DNA of 64,000 nucleotides from Rhizomys pruinosus (lineage: Eukaryota; Chordata; Mammalia; Rodentia; Spalacidae), in NCBI GenBank assembly GCA_009823505.1, contig VZQC01005558.1, forward strand, positions 2,147,510 through 2,211,509, written 5' to 3'. The notes beneath the pieces are model-generated. The model saw only the letters and a list, made by a program, of their open reading frames with translations, was not told the DNA's origin and ran no database searches. Below are positions 12,271-24,367 of this stretch, in pieces (position 1 is the stretch's first letter; each line of letters opens with the position of its first letter). The position numbers were made by a program, and so were the translations under genes.

Positions 12271-13170
12271 ACTCACTGACAGAGACAAGCAGACCTCCTG
12301 TTTCTTTTGAAGATCTTGTAAGAGCTCTGAAAATGCCTAACCTTCCACATTTTCTTGACAAGGTACAACTGTGTACTGAACCGAATCTTATTCCAAATCT
12401 TCGTGTTGAAGTTCTGAATCTTGGTGTGACGCTTTTTCAAACACAGGGCCTTCCAAAGATTTGAAAGTTGGTAGAGTCAAAATAGTTGAACTCATATCAA
12501 TCCTGAAGCATCAAGTTGTCATACAAGAACCATCACAAAGACCCTCTGTGAAAGCCATAACTTTACACAAGGACCACTTCTGTAAGATCCCAGCCCAGCA
12601 TTGTGTGCATGACCCTGGGTGGGTGGTGTGCTTGTTACTATGCTTGTAGCCAAAGGTTATGCTTCCAAAGAGCTGAGGTGACCTTCCTCATCTGTCTTCA
12701 AGGTAACATCTTCAGTTGCCTCGCCAAATATATCTGAGATCCACTGGCCATGTCCCATATTTGACCATCTCCTGCTAGTAACAGAAAAAAAAAACCTCAT
12801 TATCCTTAGAAAACTTTCCTCTCAGTTTATTAATGTTGAGTGATATCCAAAGAGAGGTACCCTAATCTGACAGGTTAGTGGCTTCATAAAAAATTAAGGT
12901 GATATTTCTACCCCATTTTCCCAACTCCTTTAAGAAAAAGCTGCCTCAAGACAATGCAATCCAGGCCAGGAAGAAGCTGTCACCCCAAACTAAACCCCTT
13001 TAACACATTCATCATGGAGTTCTGAGACTTCAAAACTGTAAGAAAAGAAAGTTTTGCCTTTAAGCCACTCAGTTTGCAATGTTTCATACTGAGGGCACAA
13101 ATTGATGAGCATAGACTTTTAGTCATTCAGAATGAAATGAGCTTCCTCTAAGCAAATTCTCAGTGTCCAT
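12271..13170. other. Unique intergenic DNA
   Basis: No gene or obvious repeat is visible. The 62-codon open frame at 12461-12649 has no recognisable features. Confidence 0.4.
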
Positions 13171-13177
13171 CACAGAG

Positions 13178-13600
13178 GCTGTCCTGGATAGTTTCGGCTG
13201 TCAGCTTGACGGCCCTGGGAACAGGAAACCTCAACTGAGGAACTTTCTCCATCAGACTAGCCTGTGTGCATGTCTGTGGGGCATTTTTTCTTTTTCTTTT
13301 TCTTTTTTTTTTTTTTTTTTTTTTGATGTTGGAGGTCCCAGGCCACTGTGGGTAGTGCTACCTCTAGGAAGGTGGTTCTGTGTTGTTGAAGAAAACAGGC
13401 TGAGCACAGGCCACAAGAACCAGCCACTAAGCAGCATTCCTCCATAGTCTGTGTTTCAACTCCTGTCTCCAGGCTTGTGCCCTGAGTTCCTGCTCCACCT
13501 TCCCTCAGTGATGAACTCTGACTCAGGAAATATGAGATAAAATAAATCCTTTCTCTCCAAGTCATTTCATGACAGTAATAGAAAGGAAACTAGACCAGCA
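13178..13600 (+). mobile_element. Unnamed ~400-bp rodent interspersed repeat, copy 2
   Basis: Same family as 11,897-12,270 but in the opposite orientation. Shared blocks include 'tcagcttgac', 'gggcatttt', 'ccactgtgggtagtgc', 'caggctgagcacagg' and 'aataaatcctttctctcc'. A T-rich expansion at 13,286-13,324 interrupts it. Confidence 0.7.
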
Positions 13601-15010
13601 ACTTTACCTTGTAAACCTCCTCCTGTCTTTGCTATTTTCATTTCCTTATTTAATCTCTTGATTAATTTAACAGGTTTTTTGCTTCCAGTTCTGTCCCAAG
13701 CTCTGTTCTATGTGCCAGAGACAAAGTACCATGTGGACATAAGTAGATCCACCTTATTTGTACATTACAATACTCCACTTACATTTAGCAAATACTTTCC
13801 TGACATGTATCACCTCTAAAAGTCACATGAAACTTTGGAACAAGATGGAAAAGATATGGAAATAGATTTATAAAGTACAGTGAACAAGCTCAAATGTTTA
13901 GAGTTCACTTCATAGTTTTGGGAGAATGTCTTATATAACATTCCATTTGTTTCTCTTTCAAACATGATCCAAAAGATTTTCTTTTCTATTTCCAAATGAG
14001 AAAATGAGGGCCCAGAAGGTGTGTTGACTTTCCAGGACCAGCATTTACCAACATAAAAATATAGCCTTTTCCTTGACCTTGAGGGTCTAACCTCACTCTG
14101 GTACAAGGTGAAGGGAAGCCAAGCCAAGGGAACACAGTGCCCCAGATTCTTCCAGAGCCTGAGGCCTCATCCCAAGACACAGGTACTGGCATCAGTATCT
14201 CTGTTTCAGTGTAAAATGAAATGTTTGACAGAGGGATGCCTACATAACAGGAAGTAACTTCTGGGAAGCACAGAGTGTGTGCTGATATCAGTGGCTCAGA
14301 AACAGGAAAATAAGGTCCTGCTGGGTACCCCAGTCTCCAGTCTCATCCTTGTAAACAGCTGTTTAGTAGGATCCTGGTCAGGCCAGTCAGAGCATGTGGC
14401 TAAGTGGCCTCAGCCTTCCTGAGATTCATAAAATAGAAATAAAAAATTTGGATTTTATTTCCTTGTTCATTCCGAATCTTGCCACAGGTGCATAGAGATC
14501 AGACGTTCTTCTTGTCTGGTGCACTGCACAGGGCCAAGCTGTGCTGTGTTACAGAGGAGACCCCAGCATGTGGGCAGGAGGATTTAACCCATCACTGTAG
14601 GGTGAGGAGCCTCACTTAAGCCCCTTTCAGGTCTCCACCATATCACAGGCCACTACAAAAGCCCAGAGATGTAGGGCTATAATACATTTAAGATACAGCA
14701 AAGACATAAGCTCCCTGGGTACTCACACATTTTATTTGTTGACTCGTAGGTAATCATTGTCCCTTAGAAGTACCCAGGAAGGTCAAGAGTTTCTAAATGG
14801 CTTTCCAACATCCTGGAAGATACTTTATCATTTGTATCTTTTAAGGTAGTATTTACTTTATTTTAATGTGCATATTTGTATAAAAATACATCACTTTGTT
14901 TTGGAATCAGTTTGTGTCTAAGAGCAGCTTAAGAGTCTAAGCCATTGCTTCTGAATCCTCTGAGTACTTATAAAAAGAAGTATCAGCATCATCTTTCAGT
15001 AAGATAGCCT
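13601..15010. other. Unique intergenic DNA
   Basis: No gene or clear repeat seen in this stretch. Confidence 0.4.
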
Positions 15011-15014
15011 GGTC

Positions 15015-15200
15015 AGGGGCCAATGAGCTAGCTAAGCAGGTAACGGAGACTGCCACCAAGCCTGATGACTTGAGTTTGATTTCCTAAACCTATACAGTGG
15101 AAGATGAGAACTGACTCTCAGAAGTTGTCCTTTGACCTCTAAAGGTGTACCATGGTGTCTATACACATACAGTAAATACCAAATTAATTCAGACATGAAA
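15015..15200 (+). mobile_element. B3/RSINE-type SINE, diverged
   Basis: The head 'ggccaatgagctagctaagcaggtaa', then 'gcctgatgacttgagtttga' and 'ttgtcctttgacctctaaagg' follow the B3A/RSINE order. Confidence 0.55.
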
Positions 15201-15435
15201 AAGGTGAAAAAAAATCAGACTGATTCTTCTACTGAAAAGATCTAGAAATTCAGAATATTATTGAAATTCGGTTTTCCTAAAAGGAAAACAACCAATTATG
15301 GAAAATACTAAGGAATTATAAAACCCAAAATCAATCAGAAAGTGATGCCTCAATCTCACAAAAGTAAACTGAAAACAGACTTCCCTGTAACTCTGAAGAA
15401 TGCACCAAAGCAGTGAATTAGGTGCTTAAATTTTA

Positions 15436-18253
15436 TTTATTTTATTTATTTATTTATTTATATTTTTTTATCAAATCTAGACCCATGTCTCCCACCTTAT
15501 CCCCCCACCCCACCAGAGCTCATGCATTCTGCCAAACATGCTTTTCATCTCTTTCTCAGTCTTTCTCAATATTCTCCATGTGGAAGTTGACTGTTTTGAG
15601 CAGAAGTTCACTGTTTCAGTCAGATCTTTGATGCAGTCCTTTCTGTTGTTGTTGTTGTTATTGTGGTTGTTTCCAATATGCATCACTCCCAACTGCTTTG
15701 GACAAAAACTGGGGGGCATGCACAAGATATACTTACAATTAGGTAATTGGCACTAGCATCCACAGATGAGGGATACCATTCGTCATTTGTTTTTCTAGGA
15801 CTGTGTTACTTCACTTAGCATGATGTCCTCTAGCTCCAGCCATTTTCCTGCAAAGCTCATGATATCACCTTTCTTTACTGCTGCATAGAACTCCATTGTG
15901 TAGATGTACCACATTTTCTCTATCCACTCGTCAGTTGAGGGGCATTTAGGTTGGTTCCAGCTCCTTGCTATTGTGAAGAGAGCTGCAATAAACATGGCCG
16001 TGCATGTATCTCTGTGGTGGCATAAGTCTTGAGGGTACATGCCCAGGAGTGGTATGGCTGGGTCGGGTGGCAAGTTCATTCCAAGTCTTCCAAGGGTTCT
16101 CCACACTGCTTTCCATAGTGGCTGTACGAGTTTACATTCCCACCAGCAGTGGATGAGTGTTCCCCTTTCCCCACAACCTCTCCAGCACTTGGTATCATTT
16201 GTTTTCTTGATCCTAGCCAGTCTTATTGGAGTAAGATGATATCTTAAAGTGGTTTTCATTTGCATTTCCTTAATGATTAGTGATGTTGAACAGTTCTTGA
16301 GGTGTTTCTCAGACATCTCTAATTCCTCACTTGTGAAGTCTCTGTTCAGTTCTTTGCTCCATCTATTGAGCGGGTCATTTGTTTTCTTTTTTCTTTGTTT
16401 TTTGAGTAGTTTATATATTCTGGAAATCAATGCTTTGTCAGATGTATCTGCAGTGAAGGTTTCCTCCCACTCTGTGGGATTTCTCTTCACTTCCTTGATT
16501 GTTTCTTTTGATGTACAGAAGCTTTTGAGTTTGATGAGGTCCCATTTGTCAATTGTCGACCTTAATTCTTGTGCAGCTGCTGTCTGATTTAGGAAGTCTT
16601 TTCCTACGCCTATGTCTTGTAGTCTGCTGCCAACTTTTTCTTCTATCACCTTCAGAGTTTGGGGTTTCACGTTGAGGTCTTTAATCCATCTGGAGTTGAC
16701 TTTTGTACAGGGTGAGAGGTAGGGGTTTAATTTCATTCTTCTACAAGTGGTGATCCAGTTTTGCCAACACCACTTGCTGAAGATGCTGTCTTTTCTCCAT
16801 TGTGGTTTCTTGGCCCCCTTGTCAAATATGAGATGGCTGAAATTGTATGTGCTCAGATTTGGATCTTCGGTTTTGTTCCATTGGTCAACAGGTCTGTTTT
16901 TGTGCCAGTACCAGGCTGTTTTTATGACTATAGCCCTGTAGTATAGTTTAAAATCTGGTATAGAGATCCCTCCTGTGTAGCTCTTTTCACTCAGGATTGA
17001 TTTGGCTATTCGGGGTCTTTTGTTTCTCCAAATGAATTTAAGAACTTTTGTTTCCAAGCCTGTGAAGAAACTCTTGGGGATTTTGATTGGGATTGCATTA
17101 AATCTATACAAGAGTTTTGGTAAAATGGACATTTTTACAATGTTAATTTTCCCAATCCATGAGCATGGGAGGTTTTTCCATCTTCTGAGGTCTTCTTCAA
17201 TTTCTTTCTTTAAGGGTTTAAAATTTTTGTTGTAGAGGTCTTTGGTGTCTTTGGTTAGGTTTGTTCCTAGGTATCTTATTGTTTTTGAGGCTATTGTGAG
17301 TGGGAAGGTCTCTTTGAATTCTTTCTCCAGTTGCTTGTTCTTGGTGTAAAGAAAGGCCATTGATTTTCTAAGGTTAATTTTGTATCCTGCCACTTTGCTG
17401 AAGCTGTTAATCGTTTCTAGGAGTTTTCTGGTGGAGTTTTTTGCATCTCTTAAGTAAACAATCATATCATCAGCAAATAGGGATAGTTTGACTTCCTCTT
17501 TTCCAATTAGTACTCCTTTAATATCCTTTTCTTGCCTTATTGCTCTAGCAAGTGTTTCAAGCACTATATTGAAGAGGAGTGGTGATAGGGGGCAGCCTTG
17601 CCGAGTTCCTACCTTTAAAGGGAATGTTTCCGTCATTTCCCCATTTAGGATGATATTGGCTGTGGGTTTCCTGTATATGGCTTTGATTACATTGAGGAAT
17701 GATCCCTCCAATCCAATTCCTTCTAGGACTTTAAGCATGAAGGGATGCTGGATTTTGTCAAAGGCTTTTTCAGCATCAATTGAGATGATGGTGTGGTTTT
17801 TGTCTTTGATTCCGTTTATGTGTTTGATGATGTTTATTGATTTTCGTATGTTGAACCATCCCTGCATCTCTGGTATGAATCCAACTTGGTCATGATGGAT
17901 GATCTTCTTGATGTGGGTCTGTATGCGATTTGCCAGTATTCTGTTTAGAATTTTGGCATCTGTGTTCATGAGGGAGATGGGTCTATAATTCTCCTTTTTA
18001 GTTGGATCTTTGCCTGGTTTTGGTAATAGAGTGATGCTGGCTTCATAGAAGGAATTTGGGAGAATTCCGTCTGTATCCTTCTAAACAGTTTCAGTAATAA
18101 TGGTTGTAGGTCTTTTTGAAATGTTTTATAGAATTCTGCTGTGAAACCATCTGGGCCTGGGCTTTTTTTAGTTGGGAGTTTTCTTATTACATCTTCAATT
18201 TCTTCATGTATTAGGGGTCTGTTTAAGCTGTCAATCTCTTCTTGGTTGAGCTT
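15436..18253 (-). mobile_element. 5'-truncated L1 retrotransposon, 2.8 kb
   Basis: The element lies between 17-bp direct repeats (taggtgcttaaatttta) at 15419-15435 and 18254-18270. On the minus strand it carries the reverse transcriptase and C-terminal part of ORF2, a 3' UTR with a G-rich polypurine stretch (seen as C-rich near 15,500) and an A/T tail at 15,436-15,470. The 5' UTR, ORF1 and endonuclease are absent, so it was dead on arrival. The perfect duplication and long open frame suggest a fairly recent insertion. Confidence 0.92.
15795..18253 (-). pseudogene. L1 ORF2 remnant (reverse transcriptase and C-terminal domain)
   Basis: A 724-codon frame runs without a stop from 17969 down to 15795. 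It holds the reverse transcriptase, with the catalytic FADD motif near residues 165-168 (about 17,466-17,477), and a C-terminal cysteine/histidine cluster (CWRGC...HCWWEC pattern). More reverse transcriptase sequence lies upstream to 18,253 but is in another frame, with a frameshift near 18,065-18,070. The endonuclease domain is missing. The frame stops at TAG after 'SEVTQS', with related sequence continuing beyond it, so the C-terminus may be slightly short. This is a non-functional L1 fragment, not a host gene. Confidence 0.9.
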
Positions 18254-18270
18254 TAGGTGCTTAAATTTTA

Positions 18271-19180
18271 AGGCCTTATAGAGGGACTTGAATAAGAGAT
18301 GAATCTGAAGTGCAAATCAACATGTGGTCATTAAAGAAGACTTTCCCTCCATAAAACACTACTCCAGTGGAGCTATAACTTCACAGCAAGGATAACCCAA
18401 AGCAAGATCAGACTCCCTCCACCCCTGCCACAACCCTTTGCCCCCTCAGTGTGTCAGCTCGATGATGTTTTCAGTGGTACTGAGAGATGCTTGAGAAGGT
18501 GACCAAGGCTGCTGCAGGAATTTACAATCTGAAAAGCGCTAGCTGTAAACTTAATTGAAAGCCAGGCAGCAGTACCTGGTGGAAACACATGTGTGGGTCC
18601 TCCTTGTCCTGAAGGAATGCCCAGGAATTCCTGAAGGATTGTTCACTCAAAAAAATAAGCATCCACAGTAATAAAATGATAACAACTATAGCAGGAGAAA
18701 CAAAGATCCATGACAGGAAATTAGCAGAAATAACGAGAAGAATCCAGCTCAGGAGAGATGTCAGCTATAGAATTATCATAGAAACATTTTCAAAACAACC
18801 CTTCTTGTAATATATAAATATATGTGTAAGCTTGCGGTGAGCTCAGAAAGAAAAATCTATCCAAAACATGGACCAGCAGGTAAAAGAATACAAGGAAGTC
18901 TTCTAAATCGAAAAATACAATAAATTATCAACTCAGTGGTTTCTCACTGTTCTTGAAACAGCTAAAGTAAGTATTAATGAATGAGAAAATGGAACAAAAG
19001 AAATTACACGGCCTATACCACAAGAAAAAGAACTAAAGAAACAAATGGAGAGGTAAATCTAATCAGAATAATCATGGGGATATTTAACATACAGTTGTCT
19101 GGATTTCGATGGAGATAGTGACCAAGAGCTTGCTGTATCAAGCAGAAGACAACAGAAGTTCTCAGCTCTGTAACAGGATA
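18271..19180. other. Unique intergenic DNA
   Basis: No gene is apparent in this AT-rich stretch and no repeat family was recognised. Confidence 0.4.
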
Positions 19181-19181
19181 G

Positions 19182-19650
19182 ACAGGTGCTGCTTAGCTTA
19201 ACAATAGGGATTCATCCTAGAAAACTCATCATAAATTGAAAATATACATAAAAAATGCAGGTAAGGGGCTGGAGAGATGCCTTAGCAGCTAAGAGCATAG
19301 CTACTCTTGCAGAGGACCTGAATTTGGTTCCCACCACCCACATGGCAGCTAACGACCATCCTTATCTCCAGTTCCAGGAGATATGACACCCCTTCTGGCC
19401 TCCTCCCGGCACTGCATGCATGTAGTACACTTACCACTTACATACATGTAGGCAAAATACTCATTACTTAAAATAAAAATAAGTAAATCAAAATAATTCA
19501 AGTAATATTCCTAAATCCATTGAACATCCTGTCTTCACTCAGCTCTGAGCAGCTCAGAACATTTCTCCAGAGTTGAGCAAACTCCTCTGACAAGCCTATC
19601 CTGGTCACTGCAACTGAATTAAGATTTTTCTCATCACACAGGGAATACAG
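19182..19650 (+). mobile_element. Old Tigger-like DNA transposon remnant, split by a SINE
   Basis: The parts 19182-19262 ('cttaacaatagggattcatcc', 'atcataaattgaaaatat') and about 19491-19600 ('cctaaatccattgaacatcc', 'gcagctcagaacattt', 'gacaagcctat') line up in order with a mammalian mariner/Tigger-type element that I recognise by its repeated 'taagttgaaaat' blocks. A B3 SINE lies between them. The exact family name is uncertain. Confidence 0.5.
19264..19490 (+). mobile_element. B3-type SINE
   Basis: Complete-looking copy: 'ggggctggagagatgccttagcagctaagagc', 'gaatttggttcccacc', 'ccagttccaggagatatgac', and an AAATA-type tail at 19,469-19,495. Confidence 0.85.
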
Positions 19651-19920
19651 AGATGACCGTTTGGCAAGTGAGGAATGATGGGCAAGACAATGTCAAGAAG
19701 CCTGGGAAGGAAATCCCTGAGGGAGCATCCATCCGGTGGCTAACCAGCACAGGCTGCCTTCTGTGGCCATTCCCAGGCACCTCAGCCATGGAGCTGTGGT
19801 CTGCACTCACCAGAGGCGGCTTCACACACTGCTTCATGGTTACAGTTGTGCTTGTGTGTGGCAGGTTGCGTGGTTTTCTGGATTCTTCTTTGGTGTTTCT
19901 GGTTCGTAGTCACACGCTGT

Positions 19921-20015
19921 GCACACAGATGGTCTTTGACTTACAGTGCTTCCACGTGAGGTCTCGGTGTTACACTGGTGGGAAAGTGACACGTGCTCAC
20001 CACATTAAATCTTGA
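19921..20015 (-). mobile_element. Terminal piece of a Tigger-like element, opposite orientation
   Basis: 'cacagatggtctttgacttacagtg' followed by 'tgttacactggtgggaaagtg' resembles the reverse complement of the far terminus of the same type of transposon as at 19,182. It is old and strongly mutated. Confidence 0.45.
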
Positions 20016-20159
20016 ATTGCAGTCCCCTTCCTTGCTAGCTGCTGGCCATTGGCTTCTCAGCAGAAAGGATAAAGGATACAATCCATAGAAGGAGATCTTT
20101 AGGGAGAGGAAGAAGGTGTGTGCATTAGTCTGGGAGTTCAGGGGAAATGCTTCTCAATA

Positions 20160-20385
20160 ATAGTGTGACAGGGTCTCCTGGATGCCAGGCCGGCCTCAAG
20201 CTTTCTTTGTTGCTGAATATGAACTTGAACTCCTAATCCTCCTTCCTCCAGCTCCTGAGTGCTGACATTTTAGGCATGTGCTACCATACCCTCTCTATTG
20301 GATGCTAGGGAGGTGGACCCCAGAGCATGTTGCACGTGTGGCACGTTCTCTGCCACTTGAGCCACATCCCCAGCCCCCAAAGAAG
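20160..20385 (-). mobile_element. B4 SINE (ID plus B1-like), antisense
   Basis: A degraded antisense B1-like part ('gacagggtctcctggatgccaggccggcctcaa', 'cctgagtgctgacattttaggcatgtgc') is followed by an antisense ID-like part ending 'tgccacttgagccacatccccagccccc'. That fusion order defines B4. Confidence 0.75.
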
Positions 20386-20389
20386 ACCT

Positions 20390-22930
20390 TTTTGAACAAA
20401 TCTAAACCAGTTCACACATAGCAAATCTTCATAAGAGTGCATAATTAAGCCAGAAGAAAGGTAAAAATCAGGAAAGTGTTAGACCCATGACACTTAATTT
20501 AGAAATGGTAAGGACAGTCTCTGAGTCTGAGAACAAAACTGGCTTTAAAATGTTGGCGTGCATGACCACAGAGGAGAAGAAATGGAGTCACTGCCTTTAA
20601 AGGATTTTAAAACTTTTTTTGGAAGGAAAAAAGTTTTAGTTGAACTTACACTCTGAAATATTATATCTGCATTTACAACTTTCAGAGGAATCAGCCACAG
20701 CACATTCACACATTCCTGAATGTCTACACAAGCAGAATAATAATAAAAAAAAAAAAAAAAACAGAGAGAATCTATTCCAAAAAAGCTGCATCCTGGGTTT
20801 TGTTTTTTTTTTCAGTTTCCCTTTATCCAAGATGATGTCCCTGTTGTTTTGGCTCCAATGGGCACTGTCAGTCACTGCTGCAATGAATCCTTTTCCTGTC
20901 CATGTCTTTCTGTCACTTGTCCAGCTCCATCTAGGCATCCAAACCTCAGTGCCCAGGATCATCAGCACCGTACTTGCCTCCTCCAACTGTGCTGTGCTGG
21001 CTTAATAACTACCTCGGAAGCTTCAGAGCAGTCAGCCTCTGCTGTAGGACCAAAGAATGATGCTCTAGTCCTTCTGCAAAGGCTGTGAGCCCCTAAGGCC
21101 TCCCCACTGTTGCCCCGTGTTGACTTAAGACACGGCTCATGTTCACTCAGCTCCTGCCTCACTCCTGAGTTTGCACTTGGCTCTTACACTTAATCCTCCA
21201 TCACAACCAAAATTCATCTTTAGCACAGTCACGTGACCCTACCACTTGAACCCACGATAGTCCTGGGAACACTTCTCTCGGGCTCCTCGGAGACTCCATC
21301 AGTGCCACCTCGTCCAATGGTCAATGCTCCCCATACCAAGGCCACCCTACATTCATGTCACCAGTGTCCCACCCCAGGGCAAAGGTGCTCTCTAGGCATC
21401 TGTGGTGACCCTGGTTCTTGGAGGGTGAATCCACACCAAAGGGCAGAGGTAACCCAACCCAGGACTGTCACACTGATTGTTTCCAGGTGTCATTAAAGTC
21501 CTTATCTCAGAAAATGGAGAAATAACAACACTCAGAGGCAGGTCTTTCTCTCTATTCCTGAGCAGTCAGGCAGATGGCTGCAAATAAGACAGGCAGCCCT
21601 TAGTGTAGACACAGAAGCAGCCCCCTGCCTCCATAGGATAAAGCCTGTTGAATCGATAGGTATGTATCTCCCAGGTGGGAGTGTGCAGTGGGCACGCAAA
21701 AAACTCTTGAAGCTGCACCTCCCATCTACTTTTCATCCAGAGGATGAGCAAGTGTTTGATGGTAACCAGTCTTGCCTGGGAAGTTTGGAGTGCTGGGATA
21801 AGATAATGACTAAGATGGGAAAGCTCCCGGCTCTATGAAGCACATATTCAGCCACAGAAATCATCCACCTCTCCCACTCCGCCGACACTGATCTGTGTTT
21901 GTCCACGCCAGCTCAGGGAAAGATTATCTGAAATCATCCAGCCGTAGCCCTTGGAAGAGAAATAGCTGTGGAGGGCTGGGTTGCATTCAAGACATGTACT
22001 AAATATTTGGGTGCATTTTTAGCTCCAAATGTCTCTCCCGAGGAGTGAAGCTTCTGTTTCTAGACCTCAAAGTTTCCCCACAGAAAGAGGAAATGAGTAT
22101 CTACAACTGGAAATCTGACCCTTCAAAGCAGGCAGGGGCTGAGCTGGGAGTGTGACTCATTGGAAGAACCAGGCCCTGGGTTCCATTCTGAGAGGGGGAG
22201 AGGAGAGAGCCAGAGCAGGCAAGAGTGTGGCACAGGGCAGATTCTGATCCTTAGGCAAGGAAGGGTGCTCTTTCTGTAGATCAGGAAAGAAGACCTTAAG
22301 GACCAGCACCCACATGGGAAAGTGACAGTGTGTCCTGTGGGACAGCATCTTGGCCAGACAGTGCTCCCCTCTGCTGTACTCCCAGCCTGCTTTCCACAAG
22401 CTGTCTCTCAACCACAGCTCCAAGGGCAACTCAGATCATCAGAGCTGAAAGGACCAAACTCTTGTGCCAGATTATAACTTTGTTCTCCTTTCATTCTCAA
22501 AACTGAGAATCTCATACCCTGTGAGTGCCATAACAGACTTTTGCACATGCTTAGACAGATGGAGAGCTGCCAAGAAAGGCTTTGATCTCTGGATTGACCA
22601 TGAGCTCTGAAGGTTATAGGACTGGGTTCACAGAGCCATCCATGCAAGCCTGGGCCCATCAGTGGTTGGGATCCTTTCTGTTCCATGTCAGGCTAGGGCA
22701 GGGTCTTTGACTCCTGACTTCTCTCCTCATCATTGGCCTATTGTTCAGCCACTTTGTTTGTCACAAATAGCTGTGCTATCTTGGGATCTCTCCACTCAGA
22801 GCCCTCAGACCTCCTGGCCTGCAAATAGTATCACCTGAACTGTGCACCCACAGTCAGGTAGGCCTCTTCCCAAAGCTGCTGCTGGCCCCTGGTAACTAGG
22901 TCCCCCCTTTCCAGGCTTTAATATTGCTTG
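20390..22930. other. Unique intergenic DNA
   Basis: About 2.5 kb with no gene and no repeat that I could name, besides A runs at 20,744-20,761. The 121- and 116-codon frames at 20,640-21,005 overlap each other on opposite strands and are probably chance. Confidence 0.4.
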
Positions 22931-22934
22931 TATT

Positions 22935-23118
22935 TATTATTTTTACATTATCTGTATGAGCGTATTAGCTGCATGTATGTAAGTGCATTGGTGTTATGAA
23001 ATGCTTTCAGAGATCAGAAGACAGTGTTACAAACTGCCATGTGTGTGCTGGGAATGGAACCCAAGACCTCTGCAAGAGCAGCCAGTGCTTATAACTGCTG
23101 AGCCATCTCTCCAGTCCC
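22935..23118 (-). mobile_element. B3-type SINE, antisense
   Basis: Minus-strand head 'gggactggagagatggctcagcag' with the B box 'gggttccattcccagcac'. The body is diverged and the tail T-rich. Confidence 0.75.
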
Positions 23119-23399
23119 CCTGATAATTTTTAATGTCGAAAACTGAGCCCAGACTTGTGTGCTGTTGTTTCCCACGTAGCCTTGAAGAGCAGAATCAGAT
23201 TTACAAAATCCTCACTTATGTGTCTCTGAAGTGGAAAATACCGAAAGAATGGAACATTTATTGATAGTAAGATCACAGTGTAACTCATCTGTGAAACTGT
23301 GACTTAGACACTTAATGGTATATATCTTAGAACTTTGTTTAGGGGTTTGACCAAATGTATCTCAGTATTCACATTTTATGGACATTTAAAAATATATCT

Positions 23400-23403
<4 letters not shown>

Positions 23404-23437
<34 letters not shown>
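23404..23437. repeat. (TG)n microsatellite
   Basis: Pure dinucleotide tract of about 32 bp. It forms the tail end of the adjacent antisense SINE. Confidence 0.95.
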
Positions 23438-23438
<1 letters not shown>

Positions 23439-23439
23439 C

Positions 23440-23604
23440 CTACATGAATTTACGAATACCATGTGAGCGCATATACCTGTGGAGTCCAGGAGACAGCATA
23501 AGATCACCTGTAACTCCAATTCCTGATGTGGATGCTGGGAACCAAACCCCGGTCTTCTGCAAGGGCAACACAGGCTCTAACTCTTGAGCCAGCTCTCCAG
23601 CCTC
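23440..23604 (-). mobile_element. B3-type SINE, antisense
   Basis: The minus strand reads 'aggctggagagctggctcaagagttagagcc' with 'ggggtttggttcccagcatcc' as its B box. Its tail is the adjacent TG tract. Confidence 0.75.
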
Positions 23605-23931
23605 TGTATGTGATTTTATATCTGACATTTAAATACTAGAAATCTGTGCAAAGAAAATAATTATGTATAAAACATAAGCATTTAGCCCACGAACTCATCG
23701 AATTGTCTATCACACTCAGAAACTGAAGTCAATCTTAAGTTTCTAACACTAAGAAATGAAAAAGCAATTTGCTCTGTGTTCAACTGATAAAACACATATG
23801 TACATTAAAGCTAACCCTATAGTTAAAGAATAAGAGGGAAGTTTTTGGGGGGCTGTTTTGTATTGTTTGGAGGATTTGAGATTATGTTTTGGGGTTTTTT
23901 TCTTCTATTTTTTTTCGTTTTTGTCTTTTGA

Positions 23932-24048
23932 AGACAGGATCTCCATGTAGCCTCATATGTTCTGTAACGTGTTATGTAGAGCAGGCTGCCCTACAGACAT
24001 CCACCCACCTTTGCCTCTCAAGTGCTGGGGTTAAAAGTGTGCAGCGCC
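23932..24048 (-). mobile_element. B1 SINE, antisense
   Basis: Antisense B1 signatures: 'gaagacaggatctccatgtagcc', 'tagagcaggctgccct', 'ctctcaagtgctggggttaaaagtgtgc'. A sense B3 SINE abuts it directly. Confidence 0.75.
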
Positions 24049-24049
24049 G

Positions 24050-24280
24050 GGGCTGGAGAGATGGCCTAGCGGTTAAGAGCGCCGACTGTTCTTACAGAGG
24101 ACCCGGGTTCGATCCCCAGCACCCACATGGCAGCCGAGAACCGTCTCTCCAGGAGAACTCCAGTTCCGGGGGAATCCGAGACCCTCTTCTGACCTCCGCG
24201 GCATTGCACGACACGGGTGCACAGACCTACATGCAGACGGTACATTCATACACATACAGAAATAAATAAAAAAAAAAAGT
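24050..24280 (+). mobile_element. Young B3-type SINE
   Basis: The tRNA-like head is well preserved (A box in 'tggcctagcggttaagagc', B box 'gggttcgatccccagcacc') and CpGs in the body are retained, as in the copies at 44,639 and 53,355. It ends in 'aaataaataaaaaaa'. The good match between copies points to a recently active subfamily in this lineage. Confidence 0.9.
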
Positions 24281-24283
24281 AGA

Positions 24284-24367
24284 GGGCTAGAAAGATAATG
24301 CTCAATGTTTCCAGAGAACCCAAGTTCAAATCCCAACACACACACACAAACAAATAAAAAAAAAACA
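24284..24367 (+). mobile_element. Short SINE fragment (B3-like head)
   Basis: 'gagggctagaaagataatgctcaatg' and 'cccaagttcaaatcccaacac' form a shortened tRNA-like unit with a CA/AAAC tail. Confidence 0.45.

Noticed and set aside
13163..13565. Frames of about 95-102 codons on both strands
   Set aside because: They lie in an interspersed repeat with a T-rich expansion.
19653..20015. 120-codon frame
   Set aside because: It ends inside a Tigger-like transposon remnant and has no recognisable domain.
24050..24130. tRNA-like A and B boxes
   Set aside because: They are the polymerase III promoter parts of B3-type SINEs, here and at 39,197, 44,640 and 53,356. No tRNA cloverleaf gene is implied.
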